Source: Aptenodytes patagonicus (lineage: Eukaryota > Chordata > Aves > Sphenisciformes > Spheniscidae). Taken from it: a stretch of 64,000 nt of DNA. The notes under the pieces were generated by a model. It worked only from the letters and a program-made list of their open reading frames with translations, made no database searches and was not told the origin of the DNA. Of the stretch, positions 11,801 through 46,300 are shown in pieces. Each line of letters opens with the position of its first letter. Position 1 is the stretch's first letter. The DNA lies in the NCBI RefSeq assembly GCF_965638725.1, contig NC_134952.1, positions 57,824,065 to 57,888,064 of the forward strand. Reading direction: 5' to 3'. Both the position numbers and the translations under genes were made by a program.

Positions 11801-14800
11801 AAAATTGGGATCAAAGGAGGCTTACACTAGTATACCTTATATGTGCTTAACTGCACACTTTGGCTTACACATTTCAGTTAACTTCTCTTTGTAAACAAAC
11901 CACGAGAAACTTTGTCCTGCTTTTTATAGCACTACTACTTACCAATGTGAAACTTCCATCTTCTGAGTATTATGAAAAACGCTTCATTATTTCTGCAAAG
12001 CTAACTGTATTAAGCACCCCAACTATATAGAAATGATTGTATCCCAAAGATTTTATAGCATTACTACTACATAAAAAAACATAATAGGTTGCAAAATAAG
12101 CTTATGCAAAGCCACGTTCATTCTCTTTTGGGGGGCTTGTATTTATTTCTACTACACTTAACAGGAGACTTGCAGAATCACACAGTGGCTTAATACACAC
12201 CAATGGCACGCTGCCTTTATAAGCTTATGGGGTAAGATTTTCTACTCATTATAGCATCACCAAAGCAAGAAAGCCTTCTCCAAACATCATGCATCTCACT
12301 TGCATCTATATTAATTGAGCTGGCTAATGTATTTCTATATGGTTTGTCCTCTGGCCTTTCAAAAGAAATCCCAAACCTCTCAGAGGTCAGCACTGTGGGT
12401 TCTAATAAAAGTTTCATGAAACTTTAGGGAATGAAATCCTCACTGGGCTTCACAGCAAGGAGAAAAACTGAAGAAAGGGTGGAGTGGAAGAACACAGGTA
12501 TACAAAAGCTGAGCAAAACACAAACAAACAAACGGTAAAATTTGTACTTCCAAGCTTGTCAAGGCACATATGTCAATTAGACCAGACAGGTATGCTTAAG
12601 AGGTGCAAGACTTTAAGGGACTTCTCACAGTCACAGAGATTGAACAACATGCAGTCCCAATTCAATTGGGACTTGAATGAACGGAATAAAGTCAATTCTC
12701 CAGCCAGCACTAATCCATTCTATAGAAGGATGTGTCAGTGCCATGTTCCAGAAGTTGTCTTGTTCTCCACTAAGTTTGTTACCTGAGAACTCCTACAGTC
12801 GCTAACAGTGATACTTTCCTCAATGTTCTTCTGAGTACAGATACAAAATCTAGTATCTTATGAAGAGATCTGGATCTCTTACTCCAGTAAGAATATTCCA
12901 AACCTTGCAACAGGAAAAAGAATAAAATAATGGTCATATTGAATAGATCCTTCAATTTCTAAGATATCTGTGAATTAATAAGGTTTTCTGCATTCACTGT
13001 CAAAGCAGGATTAATACCATGGCAAAGAATCTGTAAACCTTGTTTTAGCAAGAGTATCCTTCCCCAAAGAATAGCTTCATACTGAACAGTGGTCTTTGCC
13101 AGAGCTATGACACATCTTCGCTATTTACCTTCACAAATTTGGCAGGAGGAAGGGGTTATAGACTCACACTAAGCTCTGTACATAGGGTTGCAAACTGCAG
13201 TTCCTCGCTTAGATGCCAAGAGGATCTGAGTTGCATGTTCAGTAAAAAGTTGTGATCCAGAAAATTCCCTTTAAAAAAAAGAAAAAAAGACAGGACTGAC
13301 TATATGAACACGGTTTCTTTTTAGACTTGCATCAAATACTGTGAGGTAAGAAGCGCTGAGGCTTACCTGGCCAGAGTGGTAAAAAAAACAGGCTTGATTT
13401 AGAAACAAGCGTAGGCTTCTCTTTTCCTCAGCCCAGATGAAACTATCGTATTCAGTGCTTATCAATGTTTTCCAAGATAAGAACATCAGCAGTTAGGCAG
13501 CTCTTCAAGAACACAGGAAATAGCTTAATTTGTGCATTCCCTCTAATGAATCATGACATCATATCTCAGAGACTAAACTTGAGTCAAAATTCCCATCCCA
13601 GATGAAGGTAAAGGCATTTCCAAATTCTGTCTCCACAACCCTAGTATGCCAAAGCAGCTGGAGCAAAACCAGCCACCCAGCTCTCCAGCTAGCATTCCTC
13701 CCATGGGGACAAAGTAGTATCACCATCTTCTAAGTGCATAAGATCATACTCTGCACATGTTAAAGTCTGCGATGGGACAACATACAGTTAATAGGAAGAT
13801 GAATGAAGTTGAGGCAAAAGCCAGACTACCTAGATGATTTGCAAAGCCTACGATTGTTAAGTACAGAGCCTGAGTATTTCTGCTTGAAGCTCCTGAAGGG
13901 GAACCAATCTCAACAGCAGTCCTTTAAAGAGAGCCGCCTACTCTCCCAGAGTCAATCAAGTACAACTCCAGATCAAAGATTAGTTAAAAGCTGTTGAAAA
14001 ACAACATGTTCTGATCAACATTGTATGTCTCCTGATGAAGCTTCCTCCCCTCACAAACTAAAAACCTTCACCGTTTGAAGAAGATACTGAATTCTCACCA
14101 ACATTTCCAATGGACAGACAAAAAAAAAGTTATTTTGGGCAAACAGGGATGTTTACCAGACATCCTTAAAAAAATTCTCAAGTATTACTTTACACAGAGC
14201 TGTCCTATCAAATTCACTGTTTCATTTCTGGCACCTATCACTGTAAAGATTACGCTTGTCACCTCTTCTAACCTGAGACAGACAGTGGCTCTAGAAATAG
14301 TTACAGCAGTTACTGCTGCTCACCTGGAAGCTACTAAACTCTTTTGCCCACAACTGATTCACATTAAACAAACCACATCACCTCACCACAGTACAAAAAA
14401 AGCTGACAACTTTGAACTACACTGCAGAAGACTGAGTGCTTGCTTCTAAATTACATAGGAGACCAAAGTTACTGCAGCATTAACTAAGGAGAATGGTAAG
14501 TCACAATTAATGGGCGCTGGCTAAACAAACATTGACTTATGTTCTATACACACCTGAAAAAAATCTGTCTACACTCCGAATTGCTCTTCCTAAGGCTACA
14601 TCTGAACTGCTATTCTTTGGCAGGCTAACCTGGACACTTAAAATTACAATTTCTCAGCTACCTTATTCCAGATTATTTTGAAGCCAGTTGGTTTTACACT
14701 AGACTGCATGAATTGACAGCAATGCATTTTCACTTCACAATAATATGGGCAGCCGGTCTTTACCTTCCATACCTTCTCTTTACATCGTATGTTTACCCAG

Positions 14801-17604
14801 TTTTGTTGCCTGCGTTACCATGCTTTCTCTGCATTGGTCCTGCACTGTTGCCAATATATAAGCCCTCAGCCTTATACTGAAAATATTTTAGCCGTAATTC
14901 CAACTATCCTTTAAATATGCCACAATTGCCTATCGAGATCTGAATCCAACAGTTCTCCAATTTATGCCCATTTTATATTTATATTGAAGGCACCAGGATA
15001 AAACAGCATCCATACAATGTCACCGAGAACTGAACAGAGTAAAGCAAATTATTCCTATGAGTAGCAGTTTTTTGGTTTTCAGGCTTGAAGGAATTAGTGT
15101 AGTCTGTGTTCTAGTGAAATAAACTTTATACCTTAAGATCCTTTATTGATCATGGATTATTTATCTCATTCCATTGTTCTAGTGCTAATTTGTTTCATTT
15201 AACTCTCTAACAGAGATGGTTGTCTTAGCTGAGTTTTCTTGTATAAAACTACACAAAAAACAGGGAAAGAAACTGAATTTAGATTTTTTTGGACACCTAT
15301 AAACACAGCAAGAAATCTTCAGCTGAATTCCACCTTCTACTAAGCTTTAAGTTTTATTAGGGACTTGCAGACTGAAGATTAATTCTCAATCACTAGCCAC
15401 ATCTGATGGACCTACGGTATCTGCTTCAGATGATAATGCCTGTAAAATACTATTTTTTTTATAGCAGTGAAGGATTTGAAATAAAAGGGCTAGAGAAAAC
15501 AATTGAGGGGAAGCTGCAGAAAAGAATACAGTAAGAGAGATATTTAGAACATTTCTGGCTGTGAATGTTTAAACCATTAAGTTATCTGTTAATTAATACT
15601 AATTCCTTTTTGTGTAAGCAATTATCAAATCTAACAGGACTGGTATAGTACATCTGCACACCTATATACTAACTAGTTGTCTTTTAATCATTTGCCAGAC
15701 TGTAGTTCCATGCCTCCATAGCAATCATCATTTTTTTCCCCTCCATGTTTCACAGTAATCAAAGATCTACTACATACTTTTTAGACTATCTGTGGTTTTG
15801 GTAGGCAGATTACTCATTGAGGTAATCACTATTTAAACTTTTGTTTCGGTAAAAGTTCTTAAATTCTTTCATCATCTCCTTATTAGCTCATGTTAACCAG
15901 CTCCTCCCCCCCCCCCCCCCCCGCCTGAACAGCAAGCCCAAATATAACTTCTGCAGGAAGCCTGCACGAGACACTACTGAGACTGCTTCAAGGACAAAAC
16001 ACCTGCCATTTCCCACTTCACAAAGATAAGATTTTAAGTCTCAGCATGACCTCCGGCACGCATATAACGTCTACAATTTACCCATCATTCTTTCATCAAA
16101 ATACGTATTTTCTAATTACAGAACATCATCACAGAAGGACCATTACAGATGTACAAGAGAAATATATAGTGGTCCAAACAAGATTTCCATCTTCCATGTA
16201 ATATTTTACTATCTTCTCCTTCCCTGACCCTCCCTCATCCACACCTCCTTGAATTTTATAAAGCCTGGTGGCCTTACATCTCAAAACATCTTTCTAGTTG
16301 ATCACATAAATGATTTCAGTGGCTATGACTCCAAGACAAAGTAATAAGCATCAAGTTAACACAATTACCAAAAAGGTGAGCGCAACATGTTTGTAAGCTT
16401 AGAAATATAAACTTTTACCTCAGTTGTAATGCAACTGGCAGCTGTATTTTAAGTATATTCCATTTTCCAGCAAAAATCTTTGGTTAGCAAAGCAGAAATA
16501 CTACACAAACTGCAACTTCATCAACAAATTTCAGAACATCATTTCAATGAGGCATGTGCTGTTAAAGAGAGCCCAGGTTTCTAAATTTCAAGCCAACTAG
16601 ACTTTAAAATAAGTTCACTTTCATAGTTTAGAACCAGAACAAACCATGTCCAAACTACATATTCAAATTTTTATAAAAATTAAGGTTTAACATTTATTTT
16701 ACATCTAGCTTTCCACATCCATGTGGGGACAAGGAATCAGAATGTACATAACTATAAGCAGTGCAAAAGTGGTGCCAGTGCGAAGTCACAGATGCACAAT
16801 AAAGTGATAGTACAAGACTAGAGAAAATGAAGCTATGGATGTTAAGAATGGAGACCAAAAAAATCAAACAAGGAAAAATATGAAGGAAGAGGGCAGGAAA
16901 GAGGAGAGCCGGATGTTTAATAATGCCCTTGTTGCTGCAAAGATAAACTAATGGCACAAGACAATGTTTCTTGTAGAACAAAAATCCAATAGCAATGAGT
17001 CTTTATTCACGTTTAGTCACCTGACATGAGGAAAGTGTCTGTTGCATTAAAATAGTCATCAATGTAAATGGCAGCATGGCTGAACAAGTCCTTTTCAATG
17101 GTAACGAACATCCCACATAGTAAAGTCACTTCAACACAGCCTCATGACAATTCCCACATCAAAACAGTACTTTATTTTATATTTTTTTTGCCTCATCATT
17201 ACTCCCACATTAAGATCTTTCAGCTGTCAAGTGTACAAGGTGAAGAAAAAGGTTCTCAGTCAGCAAACACAGGTGCATCAGGAAGTATCTCCACAATACA
17301 CCACTTCAGATCTGCTGGGTCCCAAGTCCATCCTTGAACGCTGGGCTCCCAGCACCAAGTGTAGCATACTACTAAGGCTACACTACTATGTTAGCTTATT
17401 AATTCTGCATACATCAGGCCGAACAATGTGTCAACCTGCAACAGACTGAGCATTATAACTGAAAATGGCAAAAGATTCACTCTATTGAACTTTACATCAT
17501 TATTTGATGTTAAACAATGAGGCAAATCCCAACAGTATATACAAAAACCAGCTTTGCTTTTACAAAAGATTTTGTTTCCCACATTGATTAATCCAGGCAG
17601 CTAA
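8873..17604. other. Intergenic DNA between the CR1 copy and UBE2D3
   Basis: AT-rich DNA without a recognisable gene. Open frames of 126 codons at 11514-11894 and 124 codons at 14075-14449 (plus strand) have no motif, no splice context and ordinary base composition, so I treat them as chance. A run of 17 C residues lies at 15906-15922. The right end (about 16.7-17.6 kb) could hold a longer UBE2D3 3' UTR isoform, because another minus-strand AATAAA occurs near 16694-16699. Confidence 0.55.
15906..15922. repeat. Poly-C tract (C17)
   Basis: Uninterrupted run of 17 cytosines in intergenic DNA, purely a simple repeat. The length should be considered provisional because such homopolymers are error-prone in sequencing. 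Confidence 0.9.
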
Positions 17605-18430
17605 CTCATTGGTTTATGCAACTTTATTGAAGAAAATAAATCAATTACTAGTAGAGCTATTAGTTGATCACTCATCCATTGACAACTTGCATCATTTATT
17701 CAGTGCTATATTAAACAGTGTTTTGGAAGACAGATTAACTAATAGCTCCAAGCCTCCTAACAAAATTTAAATGAATTACAAAAATGTTCTTAGACCCTAT
17801 TTTGGAATACAAGGGATGTTTGACTTCCAATTTCCATTCTCTGTAAAACAAGAACTGGTCATTCCTTTATTGACATGCATAAGATACATCACATTTTCTG
17901 TTCTGCTGATGCTATAGATTCAGTACCAATTCTCCAGACACATCAGTTATGAGCAAAAGTATAATAAAACCTCAGTTCTCTAACACTGGAAGGTTTGGAA
18001 CAAGATGGATGTTGCTACAGCAATGTTACTTCTTTGATGGGAGAAAAATGAACATCCATCTCCCCTCCCCCCTTCAGGTGATATCTTCAGTATCGGTTAG
18101 AGCAGTGAGGAATGTTTGTTTTTAATCTCATAACCAAGTTAGAATGAAGACATTGGCCACATAATACACATGCTCCATTAAAAAAAATTCTGAATCTTGG
18201 GCAATTGTTCTTGTGTAACTACTTTACAGATTCTAAAAGCAGTTATTGTCCAAAGCTGGAAGAACTAAAGTCTTCTCAGATGAGCATGTGCATGAATGGA
18301 AGGAGGTAAACAAAAAAATAAAAAAGATGAGGTCTGATAGGGGAGCAGCCGGATAAGAAAATCAAAAAAGGAACAGTAATTTAAAGTTTATTCCAGCTAT
18401 AATGCAGGTTATTCTGACTTTAAGGTAGCA
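17605..18430 (-). other. UBE2D3: UBE2D3 3' UTR
   Basis: Untranslated tail after the stop codon. Minus-strand AATAAA signals lie at 18387-18392, 17866-17871 and 17623-17628, so several transcript lengths are likely. The last, in the context CAATAAAGTTGC, is my choice for the main 3' end near 17.60 kb, because the sequence up to that point closely resembles the human UBE2D3 3' UTR as I remember it. A further signal at about 16694 could extend it. The exact end is inferred, not read. Confidence 0.7.
17623..17628 (-). terminator. UBE2D3: Probable UBE2D3 poly(A) signal
   Basis: AATAAA on the minus strand, 0.8 kb beyond the stop codon. Cleavage would be expected 10-30 bases to its left. The choice among the several signals rests on remembered similarity to human. 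Confidence 0.6.
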
Positions 18431-39854
<21,424 letters not shown>

Positions 39855-40378
39855 TGTGTGCGAGTGCCGCCGCCGCCGCCGGGCCCGTCTGTGCGCCGCG
39901 GTGACTCCGCGCTCCGCTCGCGCCGAGGGGGGGCCGGGAGGGAGGGAGCAAGCGAGGAGGAGGAGGAGGTGGGGGAGGAAGGCGGAGAGGGGGGAGGGGG
40001 CAGCTGCGCTTCTCCTTCCTCCGGAAACAGCCGAGGGGGGCGCCCGACCGGAGCGCGGCGGCCGCCCAGAGTCCTGCCTGCCTGCGGGCAGCGAGGCCGT
40101 GCGCCGGGGAGGCTGCCGGGGGAGCGCTCCGCCCGCCGCGCCGCTTCGCCGCCTCCCGTCACCGCCGGGAGGAGGAAGGGGGTGCGGGGGAAAGCCGAGA
40201 GGCGCCGCCCGCCCGAGAGAGAGGGCGAGAGAGCCCAGCACAGCCGCCGCCGCTGGCCAGGCCCAGACGCGGCGGAAGGCGGAGCCGGCGGGGCGGGGCG
40301 ATACACGCCGCCGCCGCCAGCGCCCCCCCCGGGGGCGAGGGGGGAACGGGGCGGGACAAGAGCCGCCGGGCAGGCCAG

Positions 40379-40389
40379 GCGCATGCGCC
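40379..40389. promoter_or_regulatory. UBE2D3: NRF-1 palindrome
   Basis: GCGCATGCGCC, matching the NRF-1 consensus, about 525 bp upstream of the UBE2D3 start codon and within its CpG island. Confidence 0.55.
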
Positions 40390-40530
40390 GCCTGTGTGTG
40401 TTGTGGCCCAACCCCGCTGAAGCAAGGGGACGATCTCGCGAGCGCCAGGCGCGACTGCCGCGCCGGCGCGCAGGGAGGGAGGGAGAGGGGCAGGAAGGTT
40501 CTGGGGCTGCCCGCGGGCGCCCCGGCGAGG

Positions 40531-40620
40531 GCAGCGCCCCGCGGTGCCGCTGTACTGCCTCCTGCCGCCGCCCGAGCAGCGCCCCGCAGTGCCGCTGTAC
40601 TGCCTCCTGCCGCCGCCCGA
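40531..40620. repeat. 45-bp tandem duplication in the UBE2D3 upstream region
   Basis: Two adjacent copies of a 45-bp GC-rich unit (GCAGCGCCCCGCGGTGCCGC... and its neighbour) differing at one base; a third copy starts and breaks off at 40621. The near identity suggests a recent event. The period is a multiple of three, but there is no reason to think it is translated. Confidence 0.9.
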
Positions 40621-41170
40621 GCAGGACTGCCCGGGGGCTCCGCTGCGGCGCGCCGGGCGCGGGCCCGCGGCATCCCCCTGGGCGCGGTGCCGCGCACCGC
40701 TGACGATAAACCTGCGCTCCTCCGCCGCCCTCCCACGAAATGGCTGCGGCGGCCGGATCTACATCTCCGCGCTGACGCGGAGGCGCGGTATCCCTCCGCG
40801 CACTAACAGGCCTCCCCAGCCGTCTGTCAGCGCCTGAGGGTGTCGGGGAAAGGGGGGCGCTGGCTCGTCCGCGGCCTGCCCCACGCCGTCGGGCCGTGCT
40901 GGGGGCCGGGCATCGCCTGCCGCCGTGCTCGGCGTCGGAGCCGCTTTCCGCCCCTCACGGCCCTTGTTCCCTCGCCTGTCCGAGCGGCCGTGTGGCGGCG
41001 CGGCGGACGGCCGGGGACTAGTTCGAGCGGCGGCGCGGCGAGGTCGACGTTCTTCCGCCTCGAAGAAATAACGCCAACGCTTTCACGCCCTGTGCTGCCG
41101 CGGGGCTCGGCGGGACGCGGAGCGCCTGGAAGCGGAGCAAGGAGGGCGCCTCGACGGGGGAGTGGGGGCC

Positions 41171-43380
41171 CTCAAGCAAAGGGGTTTGCACCTATCGCTA
41201 TGGTGCTAGTGATACAGCTAAAAGTCTGCCCTTGCCCGGGAGAGGAGCAGCATCAACAAGGAGTGCAGGCCTGGTGCGAGAGTAATGGGCCTGGAAACTT
41301 TGTTTTACCAGTGTATCGGCACGTGCAACTAAAGCAACCCGAGTTTATCGGTATAGGGAAAAAACAGCACCGAAGGGAAGATACAGTAATACACTGTCAG
41401 CGCAGGGGCCAGGGTCATCAAATAATTTTTTAATTTGCAGTGATACCTTTTGCGATGCTTCCCGCTCCTTGGAGGCTTTTTATTCTGTGCAGCACAGGTC
41501 AAGAAATCACTCTCGGCTAGACTCTTTTTTTCTGGTAGTAATAAATTGTGTAGATTTATGCATAGTTGTGTACGTGGGGAAGGACTCCTACTACTCCGCT
41601 TCCATGAAGTAACAAGCAGCGAAAGATTGCCAGACTGCCTTTCTGCTGTAATGAGGGGATATATCATGTTAATAAACGTGGCATTTGCTGTCCAGGGAGT
41701 ATGGATATGTAATTAGCTAAATCTATTGCACCGAACCGAGTTTGCATTCATTATAGTGCCTTTATTGCACTACTGTTAGTTTTCTTGCTATCTAGGATGC
41801 TAATTATTACTTGTCTGGCGAAGGCAGCATATTCAGAAAACCTGATTGTGTAACAAAGTTTTCAGTATGAAGCTTGAGAATAACCATCAGTGCATTAGGG
41901 GAGCAATGCTCTTTTTTATTATTTTAAAAATAGTACTGTGGTAGGACTGCCATAGTTTTTTAGCATTCGTATCATGTACAGGCTAGAGAGAAAACAATGC
42001 CTTGTACCTGTGAAGTCCAGTTATCCTTCTGTGATCACCTAAACCATTCCTAGCAACTTCCTTGTGTAGTCTTCATTTTCTGCTTACTATTTTAATTGTA
42101 CTGAACAGCATATTCAGGAAGTGTAGTCCCAAACTATTTCATTAATTTCTTATCTTAATCAAGACTATTGCTGAAAAATACCTTGCTGTTCCTTGCCTGC
42201 TTCGGATTACGATGCTGTTAAACTGCTCCAACTCACCAGCATGTCTACCTTTCTGTCACAGACGTCTTCCTCTGCCTTGTAAATTGCTTACAAACTTCCT
42301 GAACTTTTTCATTATTGTTTGTCATCTCAGGAGATTTAGGTACTGAACAGTACCAGTTCTACATTTTTAATTATTATTTGAGATTAATGACCTCTAATAT
42401 GACTCTGTACTAAGAGTTTTGATCTGGCTTGCGGTTCGCATTTTACTGTATAATGAAAGGAATTAAGAACAGCACAAACATACTGTTGGCAGTGTGTAAT
42501 TTTCCCTGCTAATTTAAGACAACAGGAATTGTTAATCTGGTAAATCAAGTTTTGTTTGTGTGCCTTTCAACTGTTACATGTTAAAATCAATATCTCTGTT
42601 AGCATTTGACCCCAAATAGAATTTAAAATGTATTGGATAGCTCCTGTTTATAGCCATCGCTCAGAAACAGGTTTGCATATTTTGTTTTAGTATACCTGTT
42701 TAGACAAACACTTTATTACACTTACTGGTCTTTTTTTTTTTTTTAAACAAACACGTCAATTTAAATACTTACCTTTAAATACACTTGAGAAAAAGAATAA
42801 AAAATAACGACTTGTGTAGGAATGAAAACCAAGATGCATACTCACAGTTCTGTGGCCATTTCTGCAAGTCACAGCACACAGTCCTGCTTGGAGAACGTTA
42901 TATTTCTCACCCTCATCTCTTGTTCCTCAAATTGTGAGGTAAAAATCACGTATTTTCCCCTCAGTGTTTGGAAACAAATAAATAGATTTTTTTACTTCAG
43001 TAGTAATACTCAGGCAAGTAAGGCCTCGTAACCTTAAGAAGAGACAAAGAGCTTCTCACCTTTAGCATACGCAGCAGGTGTACTATAACGCTACTTGCAC
43101 AGATACCTCATATAGTAATATAAAATGCAAGAGGCACAGATGATGGTTACTGAATATGGGCTTTGCAACTTATTGTGGAACTACCCAGTCTATTTAGGTT
43201 TGCTTCATTTTAATTTGATTTTTGAAGCTAATCCTCAGAAGTGGCTGAAGAGAGGTATTACCATGTCTAATCCTCATACGGTAGTGGAGTTGGGTTACAT
43301 TTTCAGAGGTTTATTATGCAAAATAGCTCAGTAGATGTGGCACGGTAATAAACAGTTTGCATAAAAATACTGAGAACAGA
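41171..43380. other. Intergenic DNA, no gene recognised
   Basis: Base composition returns to AT-rich just beyond the CpG island. A T-run lies at about 42732-42744. Minus-strand sequences that look like splice donors occur near 42.77, 42.85 and 43.05 kb (for example AAG|GTAAGTA and ACT|GTGAGTA), but I could not pair them with acceptors into open exons. Confidence 0.5.
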
Positions 43381-43389
43381 CCAGCTCAC

Positions 43390-46300
43390 TTGAACTCCAT
43401 CTTTGAATTTTGTTTGCTTTTTCAAGTACGGCGTTACAGAGCCCTGCACAGCCAAGTGGGCAATAACCTCCGAAGGCTGAATGTGCCAGCCCGTTTCAGC
43501 TGCTTTGTGATGGTCCAGCAGAGCAAGCGTGAATGGAGATTGCCTTGATAATACTGTTATAGCACTTCCCCTCAGCACAGAGGGGACTTGAGGGAAAAGC
43601 AGCCCAGCCTTAGTTTAAAGGTTAGTGTAGCTTGCTTGCGCATCAATGTCAGTTTTTCACTTCCGCTTGCCTGAGACCAGCCATTTTCCCATTTTGAGCA
43701 TGCTATTCTACCTGTCTTCAAAACAGGTGGAGCAACTGAGCACCCTGGACACCAAGCAGCATTCCGTTCAGGACGCTTCATGTATCTGAGAGGAAAGGGG
43801 GAAACAAGATGCCAAATGTTTCCAAAAAGATCTTCCTTATTAGGAAAGAAAAAAAATTACTTCAACAAAAGCAAGACTTTCTTCTTACTAGTCCATCCGG
43901 TAGATCATTATTAGTTCCTGTTTGGAGGAGGCAAAACACAACAGCTTCTGCTGCTGGAAAACAAAGCGCTAAGATGAACAACAGCAGCAGCTTCTCCCTG
44001 TTTGCATGTATTACCAAGGCCTCAATTTTCTCTTCAGCATCCTGTCCAACTTGTTTTTCCTTTAATTATCATAAATCAAGCTTGCAGTCAAATCTCTCTT
44101 TAATCTGAGCAAAACTCACCTTATTGGGGACCCTTTTGATTCAGTGGAGACGACAAAGAAGATCACAGAAGAAAGCTGATAAAATAAGATTGTTCCGTTG
44201 GCTTTTTCTTAACACGACAAATAAACAGGCTGAATTTGCCAACCCAAGTGCCATTACATGACAGTGAAAGAAAAACAGGTTTGGGGATGTCATTGGGTTC
44301 CACCTGATCCGTGTTTTAAATACCAAAGACCAGCAGCCCTTCCTGCGTAGCTGGGGGCTTCTCCCCTTCAAGAAGGATGGCAAGGTCATAGTTACAGCCT
44401 TTGTACTGCGTGCTCAGTTCCCCGGCTGTTGCATCTGGGACCATTATGTCTCCTTCTGTTAGGAAGAAGAGGTAGCAAAACCCTTTCGCGTCTGGAGTCC
44501 AGCCCAAGGTCAATGTGTTAGGCAGCAGTTAGCTTTCTAAGGAATATTAGATAAAAGGTAACTTTTTGTCTTATATTCCAACTTGGCAATTCTTCATCTC
44601 CCATTGTTTCCTTGACAGCTTCTCTGACATTCTCACTGAAACAATTTCCAAGCTATTCCACATGTCTCCTTTGTATAGTAGTGCTTTTTGTCTCACTGCT
44701 AGGTCATGGGGCAAAACACTGAGTCCCTACATTAATCCATTTTAAGTTGTTGCTGCTCTATGTAGGGAGTTGTAAGATCTAACATTTAAGTCCGCAGAGG
44801 AGTCCCAGTGAAAAGCTTGAGTGCTTTGTTGAATAATGGCATGCTAAGGTTTCACGGCTTGTGCAAGGTCACGTGGGATTCACAAGAATATAAAATACTT
44901 CAGTAACTTACACCGAGATCAACAGACCAAAGTTCCCCACAAAATCTCCCGGTCTTCAGGATTTTGTTCAGCACTTCATTGTTCAGCACTTTTTTAGCCT
45001 CGTAGCGACAACATCGTTTTCTTTCAGTTAAAGAAGATTTTCCTCTTCTCTTGAAATCCTTACAGAAAATAAAAGCTATTTTACAAGCAGAAAGTTTTGA
45101 CAACATAAAATTCATTATGTTATTTTCACGGACCTAAACAATGAAATCTCTGAGAATTGCTACAGGATATTTATTAGTATTCATACAGAGTATTCATTTT
45201 TTCCCAGCAAAACTAGCATTTGATCTAAATGAAAAAGATACTCCTTTCAAGTCAGCAGCAGTTTGTGACAACAAGAATGTTCATTTTCTGTGCTGATTCA
45301 GCCCTATGGATATTGAAGCACGGAACTTAGATGAGCACGTGCATGGCGTAATTACGATGCCAATTTTGAAAAATGAAGTTTTGTTGTCATGCAGTTACTA
45401 ACTACCTTTGTTTTCTTCTTCCGTATGAATTCTTTACATTCCTGAATAAACGTAGATAATATATACATACATGGCAAAATAGCATCTTAAAATAGGGGCG
45501 CAAAGGGCTGAGCCATTAGTCACAGTTGCTAAAATAAGGTAACACAGGCTGAATTCAGCAGGTGGAACTCCTCTCTGGAGCAAATCAGAGTTTTATCAGT
45601 TTCAGTTGGCCAGGGTACATCAGTTGGACATCTCTTCAAAAAGGTGTTTAATAGTGACCTACTTTACCCCATCCCTTTGGAGGTGGTTGCTTTTCCTTGT
45701 TATACCTGTTTTTTGACCCCTCAGGCTGCCTTCAGACTGCATGCTACGTCTGCAGGAGTTACGCTGTTACTGAAAATGACCAAGCTCTTATGGCAGTTTT
45801 CAGCAGTACTTAATTTGGCCTATTGTGTTTACTAAAGGAGACATCAAAGGACTCTCTGAAGTGCTTTCAAGATATCTCAATTTTTATTACTTTGACATAA
45901 TTGATTACTAGTCAGATTTGGCCCATCCTAATTCGGTTGCTCCTCCAATGCTTGTTCCAGGATGCAAATGTACTAAGCAAACCACAACCTTTGAGGAGTA
46001 TCTGGGTTTAACAAATGATTTGACCAGTGTACCTAATACGCTATAAAAGTTGCTAGTCCAGATAAAAAGTTAAGAATTAAAGTTAATTATTCAAACAGGC
46101 TAGCTAATATATTTCACAGGCTCCCTAGTATAGGCAAGGCTGTTCAGACTTCACAACATACTGCGTTGATTGATTTGAAGTGTAGGCTTCTGTTCACCTG
46201 GCTTGCTATATGCTAAGTACAATTTTCATTGTTTGATTAGAGTTACAGGGAATTAGTTAGCCTGAGCTAATCAGGACACTGATGGTGTACTTTATACTGG

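Noticed and set aside
11514-11894. 126-codon plus-strand open frame
   Set aside because: Intergenic, no motif, no splice context, composition like its surroundings.
14075-14449. 124-codon plus-strand open frame
   Set aside because: Same reasons; lysine-rich start comes from A-runs.
43125-43334. 69-codon plus-strand frame, and on the minus strand a possible terminal exon after TCTCTTCAG near 43245
   Set aside because: The plus frame has no support. The terminal exon would fit the phase of the exon cluster, but the reading frame after it is only 16 codons and the region is ordinary AT-rich DNA.
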